Source: JBOFFC01 sp051648405
GTDB lineage: Bacteria; Planctomycetota; Planctomycetia; Pirellulales; Lacipirellulaceae
Direction of reading: 5' to 3'
DNA length: 27,096 nucleotides
Assembly (NCBI GenBank): GCA_051648405.1
Contig: JBOFFC010000001.1
Coordinates: 1 to 27,096 of the forward strand
Made by a program: the position numbers and the translations under genes. The stretch's first letter is position 1, and each line of letters opens with the position of its first letter. Below are positions 14,555-22,837 of the stretch, one piece after another. A model generated the notes under the pieces. That model was not told where the DNA came from, searched no databases, and saw only the letters and a list, made by a program, of their open reading frames with translations.

Positions 14555-16749
14555 CCAACTTGAACCGCTTATTTCGGATCTTCATTGGAACTCTTGGAGT
14601 GGTCGTCTCCGCTGTCTCCGCCAATGCCACCTCCCAAGTCCGGCTGTACTTCGACGCGAGCATCGCTGACTCGGGATTGCTGGGCGGGGCGGCATTCGAT
14701 GCCAGCGGGAACTTCTGGCTGATCGGGTTCGGCGGCGAACAACGAATCCGCTACGTCGCAGACAGCGGCGGGACCTGGTCCGGCACGGACAAAGTCGTTT
14801 CGGGCGAACTCGCGCTCTTCGGCCGTGCCGACAATTTGCCCGCAGGGAATGCGAACTCGAACTGGGGCGGCCAGATAGGCACTTCCCCGAACGCGCTCCT
14901 TCTCAACCCCGCTCCGCTCTCGATCCAAGTTCCCACGGGCTCTGGCGGCACACAGACGATCATCTATCCCGCGGGATCACTTGCGTTCATCGCGGACGCG
15001 GTTGGCATCCCCACGACACCTTCGGGGACTTCCCGACCCGATGTCGCCAAGAAGCTCTACCGGTACGACCTTCGTGAGGTTCTTGCTCCGACGAGCACTC
15101 AGCCTGACTTCAACACAGCGCGCGGCGTAGCGAGCGGCCCCGTCATCGGCCAGTTCGGGCGAGCCGACTGGAATGACGTATTCCAACCACTGATGAGCGA
15201 GCAAGACCTGCGGACCGCCTCGGGCGGATCGGGTAGCGACAACTTCGCCCGTCAGTTCGCGTGGTCTTCGAACGGACAAGTCATCTACGCGATCGACTCC
15301 AGCCCCAGCCTTGGTGGGCTCTACCGAATTGATGCTACGCGATGGGCGAACAGCGCGACCGGCGTCACCAGGATCTGGAACGACGGCGGCACGGACTCCG
15401 CAACCGACCGTGCGTCGATGCGGAGCGAGCCAACCGTTGTGCCGACGTCGGTCTTCGACTACGCGCCGTCCAGTCCGCTGGTTGGCGACCAGATCGTCGT
15501 CGAGGGGTCGTTCGACGCCGGAAACAGCGGCGGCGTAAGTGTCTTCGTCGATACCGGAGGCGCGTCCCTGGCGGCGCCGACGGTTCTTTTCACCGAGAGT
15601 CAGTTCCGAGCGTTTTCCGAGTACCGTGGCGAAAGCCGGCCCCGCTACGTCTCGATCGCAAGCGACCCGACTGGCGACCTCTTCTTCTACGAGCAGCAGA
15701 CCGACGGTCTGTTCAAGTACGACACATCAGGGCGATTCGTCAAACTCCTGAGCGAGAGAGAGCACAACCTCTTCCAGGCCGAGACGACGGGCAACGCCAA
15801 CGGCAACGACGACATGAGCAACTTCTCTGTCCGCAAAACCACCGCGCCCGGGTTTTCCGTGACCGAGTTGGTGTTTGTCGATTCGACCGTGAACGCGCCG
15901 ATTGGGGTGCTTAGTTACAAGATCGGAGACTTCGACCGGAACAACCAGGTCAACGCTTCGGACTTTGCGCTCCTTGCGGCTGCGCTGCGATCTCGGGGCG
16001 TTGCTGCGGATGACGTCAACAACCGCTTCGACCTCAACGGCAACGCGGTGCTCGCCCCGGACCCAGTGTCCGGCGTGCTCGAGCACGTAAGCAACGGCCA
16101 GATGGTCATCGACTGGAAAGACGTCAAGATCCTCCAGCAGTTCACTACGATCCCCACCGGCGACGTGAACTTCGACCTGGCGCTCAACTTCACCGACATC
16201 GACGTCATGAACGCCAACTACTTCACGACCCCCGGCGGGACCAACAAGACTTGGGTCCTGGGGGACGTGGCGAGCATCGACCCGCTCTACGCGGTGAACG
16301 CTGCCGACGTGAACCTGGTGAACCGGGTGGACCTCGACGCGACCGCCGCGGCGTGGGTCGCCCTGGGGCAAGCGAAGCCGACGAGCGGCCAGTTGTCGTC
16401 GCGGTACTCGGGGACCTTCCTGACCGACGTGACCGCGGCGTTTGCTGCCGTTGGCATCGTGGGGGACTACAACCGAGACGGCGTGGTGAACGCCGCCGAC
16501 TACACGGTCTGGCGCGACACGCTCGGATCGACGTCGGACCTACGGGCCGATGGCGATCTTAACGGCTCGATCGGCAGCAACGACTACACGGTCTGGCGGA
16601 ACCGCTACGGGGCGACCAGCTCGACCTCGGTCGCGGTCCCCGAGCCCGGGGGCGTTCTGCTTGTCGCGGCCGGGTTTGTGTCGCTCGGCGCCCGTCACCG
16701 CTGTTACTCGGCTCGTCGATTCGCCGCCGCTCCAGGGATGGCCGCTTGA
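14551..16749 (+). CDS. Secreted PEP-CTERM protein with multiple dockerin-like repeats
   Basis: Predicted 732 aa. A signal peptide is likely (residues 1-26, cut near ANA/TS). Residues about 30-455 look like a beta-propeller-type domain (repeated strands such as GNFWLIGFG, QVIYAIDSS, GDLFFYEQQTDGLFKYD). Residues 458-690 hold several calcium-loop, dockerin-like units: GDFDRNNQVNASDFALL (459-475), GDVNFDLALNFTDIDVM (537-553), GDVASIDPLYAVNAADVNLV (571-590), GDYNRDGVVNAADYTVW (638-654) and DGDLNGSIGSNDYTVW (667-682). A PEP-CTERM signal starts at VPEPGG (696-701). Unusually the protein continues about 15 residues past the Arg-containing end (ARHRCYSARRF onward). The ATG overlaps the prepilin-like stop by 4 bp, and a cytochrome c peroxidase follows after 14 bp. 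Function is unknown; an extracellular partner for the peroxidase is conceivable. Confidence 0.85.
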   Translation: MTNLNRLFRIFIGTLGVVVSAVSANATSQVRLYFDASIADSGLLGGAAFDASGNFWLIGFGGEQRIRYVADSGGTWSGTDKVVSGELALFGRADNLPAGNANSNWGGQIGTSPNALLLNPAPLSIQVPTGSGGTQTIIYPAGSLAFIADAVGIPTTPSGTSRPDVAKKLYRYDLREVLAPTSTQPDFNTARGVASGPVIGQFGRADWNDVFQPLMSEQDLRTASGGSGSDNFARQFAWSSNGQVIYAIDSSPSLGGLYRIDATRWANSATGVTRIWNDGGTDSATDRASMRSEPTVVPTSVFDYAPSSPLVGDQIVVEGSFDAGNSGGVSVFVDTGGASLAAPTVLFTESQFRAFSEYRGESRPRYVSIASDPTGDLFFYEQQTDGLFKYDTSGRFVKLLSEREHNLFQAETTGNANGNDDMSNFSVRKTTAPGFSVTELVFVDSTVNAPIGVLSYKIGDFDRNNQVNASDFALLAAALRSRGVAADDVNNRFDLNGNAVLAPDPVSGVLEHVSNGQMVIDWKDVKILQQFTTIPTGDVNFDLALNFTDIDVMNANYFTTPGGTNKTWVLGDVASIDPLYAVNAADVNLVNRVDLDATAAAWVALGQAKPTSGQLSSRYSGTFLTDVTAAFAAVGIVGDYNRDGVVNAADYTVWRDTLGSTSDLRADGDLNGSIGSNDYTVWRNRYGATSSTSVAVPEPGGVLLVAAGFVSLGARHRCYSARRFAAAPGMAA

Positions 16750-16763
16750 GGCCGCGTTGCACG

Positions 16764-18044
16764 ATGCTCGACGCCATACACTCTCGCCGAAGCAGCCGAT
16801 TCGCGGTCGCCTTTGCGGCGCTCGTCGCCCTGGCCGCGGCTGCGCAGCCTGCCGCAGCGGAGCATTCGAGCGAGCTCGTCGCCTCGTCGGACCAGCGTGC
16901 GTGGCGCGCCGCCGAGCGGGGCAGCGCGCGTGTCGCGGCAGCGGTCGCCCGAGTCGAGCCGCGGCCGCTGCGGTCTCACGCCGAGCGAACCGAGCACGTC
17001 GCCCGACTCCGCGCACTCTACGCGACGACCCCCGACAAGTGGCCGGCGCCGACGCTCGACCCCGGCGTTGCGCACCACGAGTTGGGAACTCCGGGGCCGG
17101 TAGCGCACCCAAAAAAGAATCCGGCGACAGCGGCCAAGGTCGAGCTCGGCAGGCTGCTGTTCTTCGACCCTCGGTTGTCGGGGAGCGGGCAACTCGCGTG
17201 CGCGTCGTGCCACGACCCCGACCTGGGTTGGGCCGACGGCCGGACCGCGTCGTTCGGGCACAACCGTCACCTGCTCGCCCGCAACGCCCCTTCGATCCTC
17301 AACGGGGGCCGCCGCGCCACGCTCTTCTGGGACGGCCGCGCCGCGAGCCTCGAAGAGCAGGCCCACATGGTGATGACCAACGCCGACGAGATGCACTCGG
17401 GGGACACGGTCGTGGTCGAGAACCTCACCGAGATCCCGCAGTACGTCGAGCGATTCCGCGCGGTGTTCGGCATCGAGCGGCCGGCGATGAGCGAGGTCGC
17501 GATGGCCCTCGCGGCGTTCGAGCGGACGGTGGTCGGCGCATCGACGCGGTTCGACTCGTTCATCCGCGGCCGGCAAGCGGCGCTGACCGACGACGCGCTC
17601 GCCGGCCTGCACCTGTTCCGCACCGACGCCCGCTGCATGAACTGCCACAACGGGCCGCTGCTGACCGACGACAAGTTCCACAACCTGGGGCTGAGCCTCT
17701 ACGGCCGGCGGTTCGAGGACCTGGGCCGTTACAACCACACGAAACAGCCCGAAGACGTCGGCAAGTTCCGCACGCCGTCGCTCCGCGACGTGACGCAGAC
17801 CGCGCCGTACATGCACAACGGGTTGTTCGACCTCGACGAGCTCTTGCGGCTGTACGGCGCAGGCATGCCGCGCGAGCGGCGGCGGCGCGACCAGCTCGAC
17901 GACCCGCTGTTCCCGCAGAAGTCGCCGCTCGTGCAGCCGCTGGGGCTCAACGAGCAGGACCGCGCCGACCTCAAGGCGTTCCTTGGCTCGTTGTCGCAAC
18001 CGCGCCGGCGGATCGCTCCCCCGGAGCTGCCCCCCGGGCTTTGA
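16764..18044 (+). CDS. Di-haem cytochrome c peroxidase family protein (CCP/MauG superfamily)
   Basis: Predicted 426 aa. A signal peptide covers about residues 1-32. Two c-type haem sites are present, CASCH (146-150) and CMNCH (291-295), in the order and spacing expected for bacterial di-haem peroxidases. Other family marks are GRLLFFDPRLSGSGQLAC, ARNAPSILN, FWDGRA, FRTPSLRDVTQTAPYMHNG (336-353) and LKAFLGSL near the end. M350 sits where classical CCPs have the Met ligand of the electron-transfer haem, favouring peroxidase over a MauG-like enzyme, which has Tyr. It would act outside the cytoplasmic membrane, reducing hydrogen peroxide or a related oxidant. ATG at 16764 gives a sensible signal peptide; the frame is open 18 bases further to a TTG. 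It lies 14 bp after the dockerin/PEP-CTERM gene, so co-transcription is likely. Confidence 0.92.
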   Translation: MLDAIHSRRSSRFAVAFAALVALAAAAQPAAAEHSSELVASSDQRAWRAAERGSARVAAAVARVEPRPLRSHAERTEHVARLRALYATTPDKWPAPTLDPGVAHHELGTPGPVAHPKKNPATAAKVELGRLLFFDPRLSGSGQLACASCHDPDLGWADGRTASFGHNRHLLARNAPSILNGGRRATLFWDGRAASLEEQAHMVMTNADEMHSGDTVVVENLTEIPQYVERFRAVFGIERPAMSEVAMALAAFERTVVGASTRFDSFIRGRQAALTDDALAGLHLFRTDARCMNCHNGPLLTDDKFHNLGLSLYGRRFEDLGRYNHTKQPEDVGKFRTPSLRDVTQTAPYMHNGLFDLDELLRLYGAGMPRERRRRDQLDDPLFPQKSPLVQPLGLNEQDRADLKAFLGSLSQPRRRIAPPELPPGL

Positions 18045-18050
18045 GAGCGA

Positions 18051-18092
18051 CCGGCCCCGCGCTGGCGGCGCCCGACGCGAGGCAGCGGCCGG
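18051..18092. other. Interrupted GC-rich stem between convergent genes
   Basis: The left arm at 18051-18064 and CAGCGGCCGG at 18083-18092 can pair with a 4-base interruption, in the 57-bp gap where the peroxidase and the response regulator converge. The position suits a two-way terminator, but no U tract is present on either side. Confidence 0.25.
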
Positions 18093-18101
18093 CGTGGACG
18101 C

Positions 18102-19283
18102 TTATCGAGCGGGGGCCTCGACGAACTCGGGGTAGCTCGCCTTGAACGAGGTCGCCGTCACCATCACGGGATCGGCGTCCCCGAACTGATCCCACTCGAG
18201 TCGCAGCTTCTCGACGTGGTTCTCGGTCAGTCGCCGACCAGCGCGGAGCAGCGTCGCGCCGTCGCTTCGCACCAGATCGCTGTGCAGGATCATCCCTTCG
18301 CGAAGGTCGCGTGGATTGACCGGGACCCCTCGATCGGCCGTCGGCGCCGGGTAGACCGCGAGAACGGCCGGGAAGAGGGCCTGGTTCGCCGTCGGCAACA
18401 GCTTGCGGAGTTCGGCACACCCTTCTTCGGCGTCGAGCCCGCTGCGCGCAAGCCCTTCGACGAGCTGCGCCACGCGTAGCAAAGCCCCTCCGACGACGGC
18501 GACCTCGCCCTCGCTCTCCGGGGTCCAAGTGATCGGGTTCGCTTCGCTGTGGGCGGACTCGAAGACGATCCTCGACACGACTTCGAGGCGCGGCACACGC
18601 TGCAGGAGGCGGGCCGACGAGGTGGCCGAGCGGAGGGCCATCGCGCTGGCCTCGGGGGAAGTCACCGACAGGCTGTCGGCGGCCTCGCGCTCGGCCTCGG
18701 GGAGCATCGCGGCCCCCAGGAACGCCAGCTTCGCGGCGACCTTGTACTCCCATCGCGGCGCGACACTGAGCCGCTCACGCAATTGCTCGAGGAGCTGCTC
18801 GGACGCCGCGGAGCGCGCTACGAGCTTCGGTTCGAGTGTCTCGATCACGTCCGCCAGGATCCCGATGGCGCCAACGAACGTCTTGCCGAGCAGCTCGCGC
18901 TCCGAGGCCTCGAGCTCGTATTGGCGTAGGGCTTGCTCGATCGCGGCGGCCAGCGCAGTCGGGTCGCACGGTTTGCAGAGGAAGCGGAACACGCTCCCCT
19001 CGTTCGTCGCGCGCAACGCCGTTTCGAGGTCCTGATTGCCCGTCAACATCATGTAGACGGTTTCACGAGTGAACTGACGCGCAGCCTGAACGAACTGCAC
19101 GCCGTCCATGCCCGGCATCCGCATGTCGGTCACGACGACGGCGATCGGCCCGTCGGCGCGCAGCTTGTCGAGCGCCTGGGGCCCGCCGGAGGCGGTGTCG
19201 AGCTCAAACTTCTGTCCAAGGCAACGCTCCATGCTGGCGAGCAGCATCGGGTCGTCGTCAACGAATAAGACGCGGCGGTTCAT
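18102..19283 (-). CDS. Response regulator with HD-like output region lacking HD-GYP motifs
   Basis: Predicted 393 aa. Residues 1-120 form a complete receiver domain: acidic pocket D9-D11 (FVDDD), phospho-acceptor D53 (VVVTDMRMPGMDG), T81 (MLTG) and K104 (CKP). The rest (about 130-393) resembles the output part of RpfG-like regulators, including an ending of the type VNPRDLREGMILHSDLVRSD-G-LL-AGRRLTENHVEKLR. However, no HD pair, GYP triad or other metal-binding set of a working c-di-GMP phosphodiesterase is present. It is therefore probably a degenerate HD-fold adaptor rather than an enzyme. It lies 77 bp downstream of the Amt-kinase fusion on the same strand and is the likely phosphotransfer partner. 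No clear ribosome binding site is seen. The 3' end converges on the cytochrome peroxidase. Confidence 0.88.
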   Translation of the reverse strand: MNRRVLFVDDDPMLLASMERCLGQKFELDTASGGPQALDKLRADGPIAVVVTDMRMPGMDGVQFVQAARQFTRETVYMMLTGNQDLETALRATNEGSVFRFLCKPCDPTALAAAIEQALRQYELEASERELLGKTFVGAIGILADVIETLEPKLVARSAASEQLLEQLRERLSVAPRWEYKVAAKLAFLGAAMLPEAEREAADSLSVTSPEASAMALRSATSSARLLQRVPRLEVVSRIVFESAHSEANPITWTPESEGEVAVVGGALLRVAQLVEGLARSGLDAEEGCAELRKLLPTANQALFPAVLAVYPAPTADRGVPVNPRDLREGMILHSDLVRSDGATLLRAGRRLTENHVEKLRLEWDQFGDADPVMVTATSFKASYPEFVEAPAR

Positions 19284-19360
19284 TTGCTGTCGGCGTCGGG
19301 GCTAGCGACGCGGGCTGCTAGGTTGGGAATGACTCTCGACACACGGGAAATCGACTCGGC

Positions 19361-22300
19361 TCAAGCAGTCGCTGCGGACGGTTCGCTGCGGATCGTGTTC
19401 GGATCTCTTGCGTCCCTGGTGGTCTCTTGCGGCGTCGCGACTAGGGGGAGTCGGACGCAGAAGGTGGTGCCGACTCCGGGCGAGCTCTCGACCGAGATCG
19501 ATCCGCCGTGGTTCTGGCAAACGATCGTGTGGCTGAGCGACAACCCCTGGCCGGTCCCCTTCCCCACTTCTTTGGTCGTGAAGAAGGGGTCGAACACGCG
19601 ACGGCGCGTGGCCTCGGGCATGCCGCAACCGTTGTCCTCGACCTCGATGACGGCGTGGTCTCGCTCGAGCCGCGAACGGACCACGATGCGGCCGGGGCCG
19701 GTCGAACCCCCCGATCGATGGCGTTCGGCGACGGCGTCGGCCGCGTTGACGATCAGGTTCACAAACACCTGGTTCATCGCCCCGGCGAGGCACTCGACGT
19801 GCGGCAGGCCGGCGGCGAGGTCGAGTTCGAGGTCTGCCCACTGCTTCCACCGACTGCGGGTCAGCGTCGCGGTGCTGCTGAGGGCGCGGTTGACGTCCGT
19901 TGGCGACTTGGCGTCCCCCCCGGGGTGCGAGAACTCCCGCATCGACCGCACGATCTCGAGCACGCGATCGACCCCCTCCAGGCTGTCGCTGAGCGCCTTG
20001 GGGAGCTCGGAGCGGATTCGCGTGAAGCGCGTCCGCTCGAGGACCTCCGTGAGCGCTTGGTAGCGCTCCTGCCAGGGCAAACCCGACTCCTCGACGTTGA
20101 GGCTCTGCTCGTATGCCCGCAGCACCTCGAACAACTGCTCCGAGCAATCACTCAGGAAGCGGATGTTGTTGCTCACGTACTGCAGCGGCGTGTTCATCTC
20201 GTGGGCCACGCCGGCCGCGAGCTGGCCGATCGACTCGAGCCGTTGCGCCTGGGCAAGCTGGGTCTCGAGCGCGCGGCGCTGCGTCAGGTCGATCACGAAC
20301 TCAACCAGAACCGCGCGTCCGTTCACTTGCGACCGCTGCAACGTGATCATCGTGGGATAGACCGTTCCGTCCTTGCGGCGGTGGAGCGTCTCCACTTCGA
20401 TCCGGTCAACCTCACCCGAATAGAGGGGCGCCACGCGCAGCTCCAAGGCCCCACGGTCGAGCTCGCCGTTAATGTCGTGCTTGGTCTTCTGCTTGAGCTC
20501 GGCGAGTGTGTACCCCAGGTTCTCTCGCGCGCCGCGGTTCGCCTCGAGGATCCGGAGCGTGTGCGGCTCGAAGACGTACACCTCGTGCATCGAGTCCTCG
20601 ATCAGCTTCGCCATCCCCGCGTCGCGGAGCTCGGCGAGCTTGCGGGCGTCGATGTCGATGACGATGCCGGCCAACGTCGCGGGGCTGCCATTCCCCTCCA
20701 GCGACTGGGCCCGTCCCAGGGCCTGGAACCAGGTGTAGCGGCCGTCGGAGCGCCGCACGCGGAATTGACGGTCGTAGGGCTCGTCTCCGGCGACGCTGTG
20801 CGCGTCGATCTCGGTCCAGTAGACCGACTCCTCGGGGTGCAGCAGGTCGCGGAACGAATCGATATCGGAGCGGAAGTCGGCCGAGTCGTGCCCCAGTGCT
20901 TCGAGCCAGGCGCGCGTGATCTCGAAGTACCCGGCGGCGACGTCCCAGTGCCAAAGGCCGAGGTTTGCCCCCTTGGTCGCCAGGTCGAGCGCTTGCTGGC
21001 TCGTTTCGAGCCCGCTGGCGAGGGTGTCCGCTTTCTGCTTTTCCTCGCGAAGGCGCCGCTCGGCGAGTCGCTCTTCCGTGCAGTCGTGCTGGGTCATCAC
21101 CACCGACCCCCCCGCTCCGCCGGGGAGCGGCGTCAAGCGCACGTGGATCGTGCGCCATTCGCCGCGCACCATGGCCGAGTACTCGGAGTCGAACCGCGGG
21201 GCGTCACCGGCGACGACCCGCGCCACGGCGCTCGAGATTTCTTCGCACCCTCCCCCCATGTAGACGCAGGAGTGCTCGCAGAACTCGCTCAAGCTCGACC
21301 CGATTGCGCCGTCCTCCGGGCGACCGACGCCGTCGGCGAACCGCGCCCAGGCGGCGTTCGCCTCGATGATCTGCCCCTGGGGGCCGAGGATGCAGACGCA
21401 GTCCTCCATCCCGTCAAGCACCGCGTGCAAGAACAACCCGTACTTCCGCACCTCGTCGGCCTTGGCGCGCTCGGCCTCCGCCCGGGCGGCGAGCTCCGCC
21501 TCGCGCGACACGCCGGTGAGCATCTGCTGGTACCGGCTCGCGAGGGCGCCCGCCTCGTCGCCGGTGTCGATCCGAGCCGCAACGCCGTGGCTCGAGCCAT
21601 CGAGGAACTGATCGACCCCCCGGCAGAGGACCTGCAGCTCGGACTCGACGCCGTGCTCGGCCCAGTTCATGCCGCGGAGCTCCTCTTCAGGAGTGCATCG
21701 CAGCCACGAGGCGGGCATCCCGAATCGGAGCACCAAGTACATCGGCACGAAGGCCGCGACTCCAATCACCACGACTCCGAGCGCCTGCACCCCGAGCCGC
21801 TCGAGTGGCGAGCCGGTCTGACCGGTGACCGCGGGGTCCGCGAGCAGTGCGACCGCCAGGATCCCGATCGTGCCGCACCCGGCATGCACCGGCACGGCGC
21901 TCACGGCGTCGTCGATCCGTGCGAGGACGAGCACCCGGTCGAGGGCGACGGCGACGATCCCGGCCAGCCCGCCGATCAACAGCGCTTCCTCCGGCGAGAC
22001 GGCGCTTGCTCCCGCGCAGATCGCGACCAATCCGCCGAGCAGGCCGTTGACGATCGCTTCGGGGCGTACCTTCGGCGTTCGCAGGCGCGACGTCACGACC
22101 CCCATCAGGCAGCCGGCTGCACCGGCGATCATCGTGTTCAGGACGATCGGGCCGATGCGCCCGTCGAGTCGATAGGTGCTGCCACCGCAGAAGCCCACCC
22201 AACCAACTACCAGGATCAGCGCGCCGGCGAGCGCGAGCGCGTAGTTGCTCTTGGGGAAGCCGTCGTCGAATCGTTCAGCATCGAAGCGCCCCAGCCGCGG

Positions 22301-22837
22301 GCCGACGGCCAGGATCGCGGCGAGCGACGCCGCCCCCCCCGTCAGGTGGACGACGCCGGACCCCGCGAAGTCGTAGAAGCCCAGCCCCTCGAGCCAACCC
22401 GGCGTGCCGGTCCATGCACCCCCCCAGACCCAGTGGCCGATCAGCGGGTAGATGAAACCCGTCATCGCTAAAGTGGCGACAACGTAACCGGAAAAGCGGA
22501 GCCGCTCGGCGGTGGCGCCGGAGACGATCGTCGCCGCGGTCGCGCAGAACATCATCTGAAAGAAGAGGAACGCGACGAGCGGGCCGCCAATCGCACCCTC
22601 CCCTAACCCGGCGCCGCCGATCCAACCGCCGCACGATGGCCCGAACATCACCGCCGCGCCGACCCACCAGAACAACAGCGGCGAGATCGCCAGGTCGATG
22701 ACGTTCTTGATCGAGACGTTGACCGCGTTCTTGCCGCGCGTCAGCCCCGCCTCGAGGCACAGGAACCCGGCCTGCATCAGCAGAACCAGTGACCCGCACA
22801 CCAGCAGCCACAACTGATCGTTTAGTGAGAGGTCCAT
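19361..22837 (-). CDS. Ammonium transporter-PAS-histidine kinase fusion (ammonium sensor kinase)
   Basis: Predicted 1158 aa. Residues 1-375 are an Amt domain with 11 hydrophobic segments. Key pore residues are kept: F97 (QMMFCA), W138 (GHWVWGG), D156 and twin-His H164 (DFAGSGVVH), F216/S220 (WVGFCGGS) and H318 (VPVHAGCGTIG). The Amt C-terminal consensus also remains (EEELRGMNWAEHG, 384-396). A helical linker (about 397-465) leads to three PAS-like domains: about 463-588 (Cys-rich), 612-735 and 742-852. The kinase core has the H-box GVAHEMNTPLQ with H879, N-box NQVFVNLIVNAADAV (1022-1036), G1 DNGCGMP (1068-1074) and G2 GKGTGQGLSLSH (1092-1103). Extracellular ammonium is likely sensed by the Amt part and passed to autophosphorylation at H879, then to the adjacent regulator. 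Amt-kinase fusions such as Ks-Amt5 of Kuenenia are known. ATG at 22837 is chosen because the Amt helix begins there; no ribosome binding site is seen. Confidence 0.93.
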   Translation of the reverse strand: MDLSLNDQLWLLVCGSLVLLMQAGFLCLEAGLTRGKNAVNVSIKNVIDLAISPLLFWWVGAAVMFGPSCGGWIGGAGLGEGAIGGPLVAFLFFQMMFCATAATIVSGATAERLRFSGYVVATLAMTGFIYPLIGHWVWGGAWTGTPGWLEGLGFYDFAGSGVVHLTGGAASLAAILAVGPRLGRFDAERFDDGFPKSNYALALAGALILVVGWVGFCGGSTYRLDGRIGPIVLNTMIAGAAGCLMGVVTSRLRTPKVRPEAIVNGLLGGLVAICAGASAVSPEEALLIGGLAGIVAVALDRVLVLARIDDAVSAVPVHAGCGTIGILAVALLADPAVTGQTGSPLERLGVQALGVVVIGVAAFVPMYLVLRFGMPASWLRCTPEEELRGMNWAEHGVESELQVLCRGVDQFLDGSSHGVAARIDTGDEAGALASRYQQMLTGVSREAELAARAEAERAKADEVRKYGLFLHAVLDGMEDCVCILGPQGQIIEANAAWARFADGVGRPEDGAIGSSLSEFCEHSCVYMGGGCEEISSAVARVVAGDAPRFDSEYSAMVRGEWRTIHVRLTPLPGGAGGSVVMTQHDCTEERLAERRLREEKQKADTLASGLETSQQALDLATKGANLGLWHWDVAAGYFEITRAWLEALGHDSADFRSDIDSFRDLLHPEESVYWTEIDAHSVAGDEPYDRQFRVRRSDGRYTWFQALGRAQSLEGNGSPATLAGIVIDIDARKLAELRDAGMAKLIEDSMHEVYVFEPHTLRILEANRGARENLGYTLAELKQKTKHDINGELDRGALELRVAPLYSGEVDRIEVETLHRRKDGTVYPTMITLQRSQVNGRAVLVEFVIDLTQRRALETQLAQAQRLESIGQLAAGVAHEMNTPLQYVSNNIRFLSDCSEQLFEVLRAYEQSLNVEESGLPWQERYQALTEVLERTRFTRIRSELPKALSDSLEGVDRVLEIVRSMREFSHPGGDAKSPTDVNRALSSTATLTRSRWKQWADLELDLAAGLPHVECLAGAMNQVFVNLIVNAADAVAERHRSGGSTGPGRIVVRSRLERDHAVIEVEDNGCGMPEATRRRVFDPFFTTKEVGKGTGQGLSLSHTIVCQNHGGSISVESSPGVGTTFCVRLPLVATPQETTRDARDPNTIRSEPSAATA

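Noticed and set aside
16764..16860. Twin-arginine signal in the peroxidase leader (SRRSSRF)
   Set aside because: The spacing does not fit the Tat consensus, and c-type cytochromes receive haem after Sec export.
16704..17999. Long minus-strand frame opposite the cytochrome peroxidase
   Set aside because: The plus strand carries two haem motifs and full family signatures; the opposite frame has none.
19508..22471. Long open frame on the plus strand opposite the Amt-kinase gene
   Set aside because: It is the antisense shadow of a clearly conserved 1158-aa protein; the translation is low in recognisable motifs and results from high GC.
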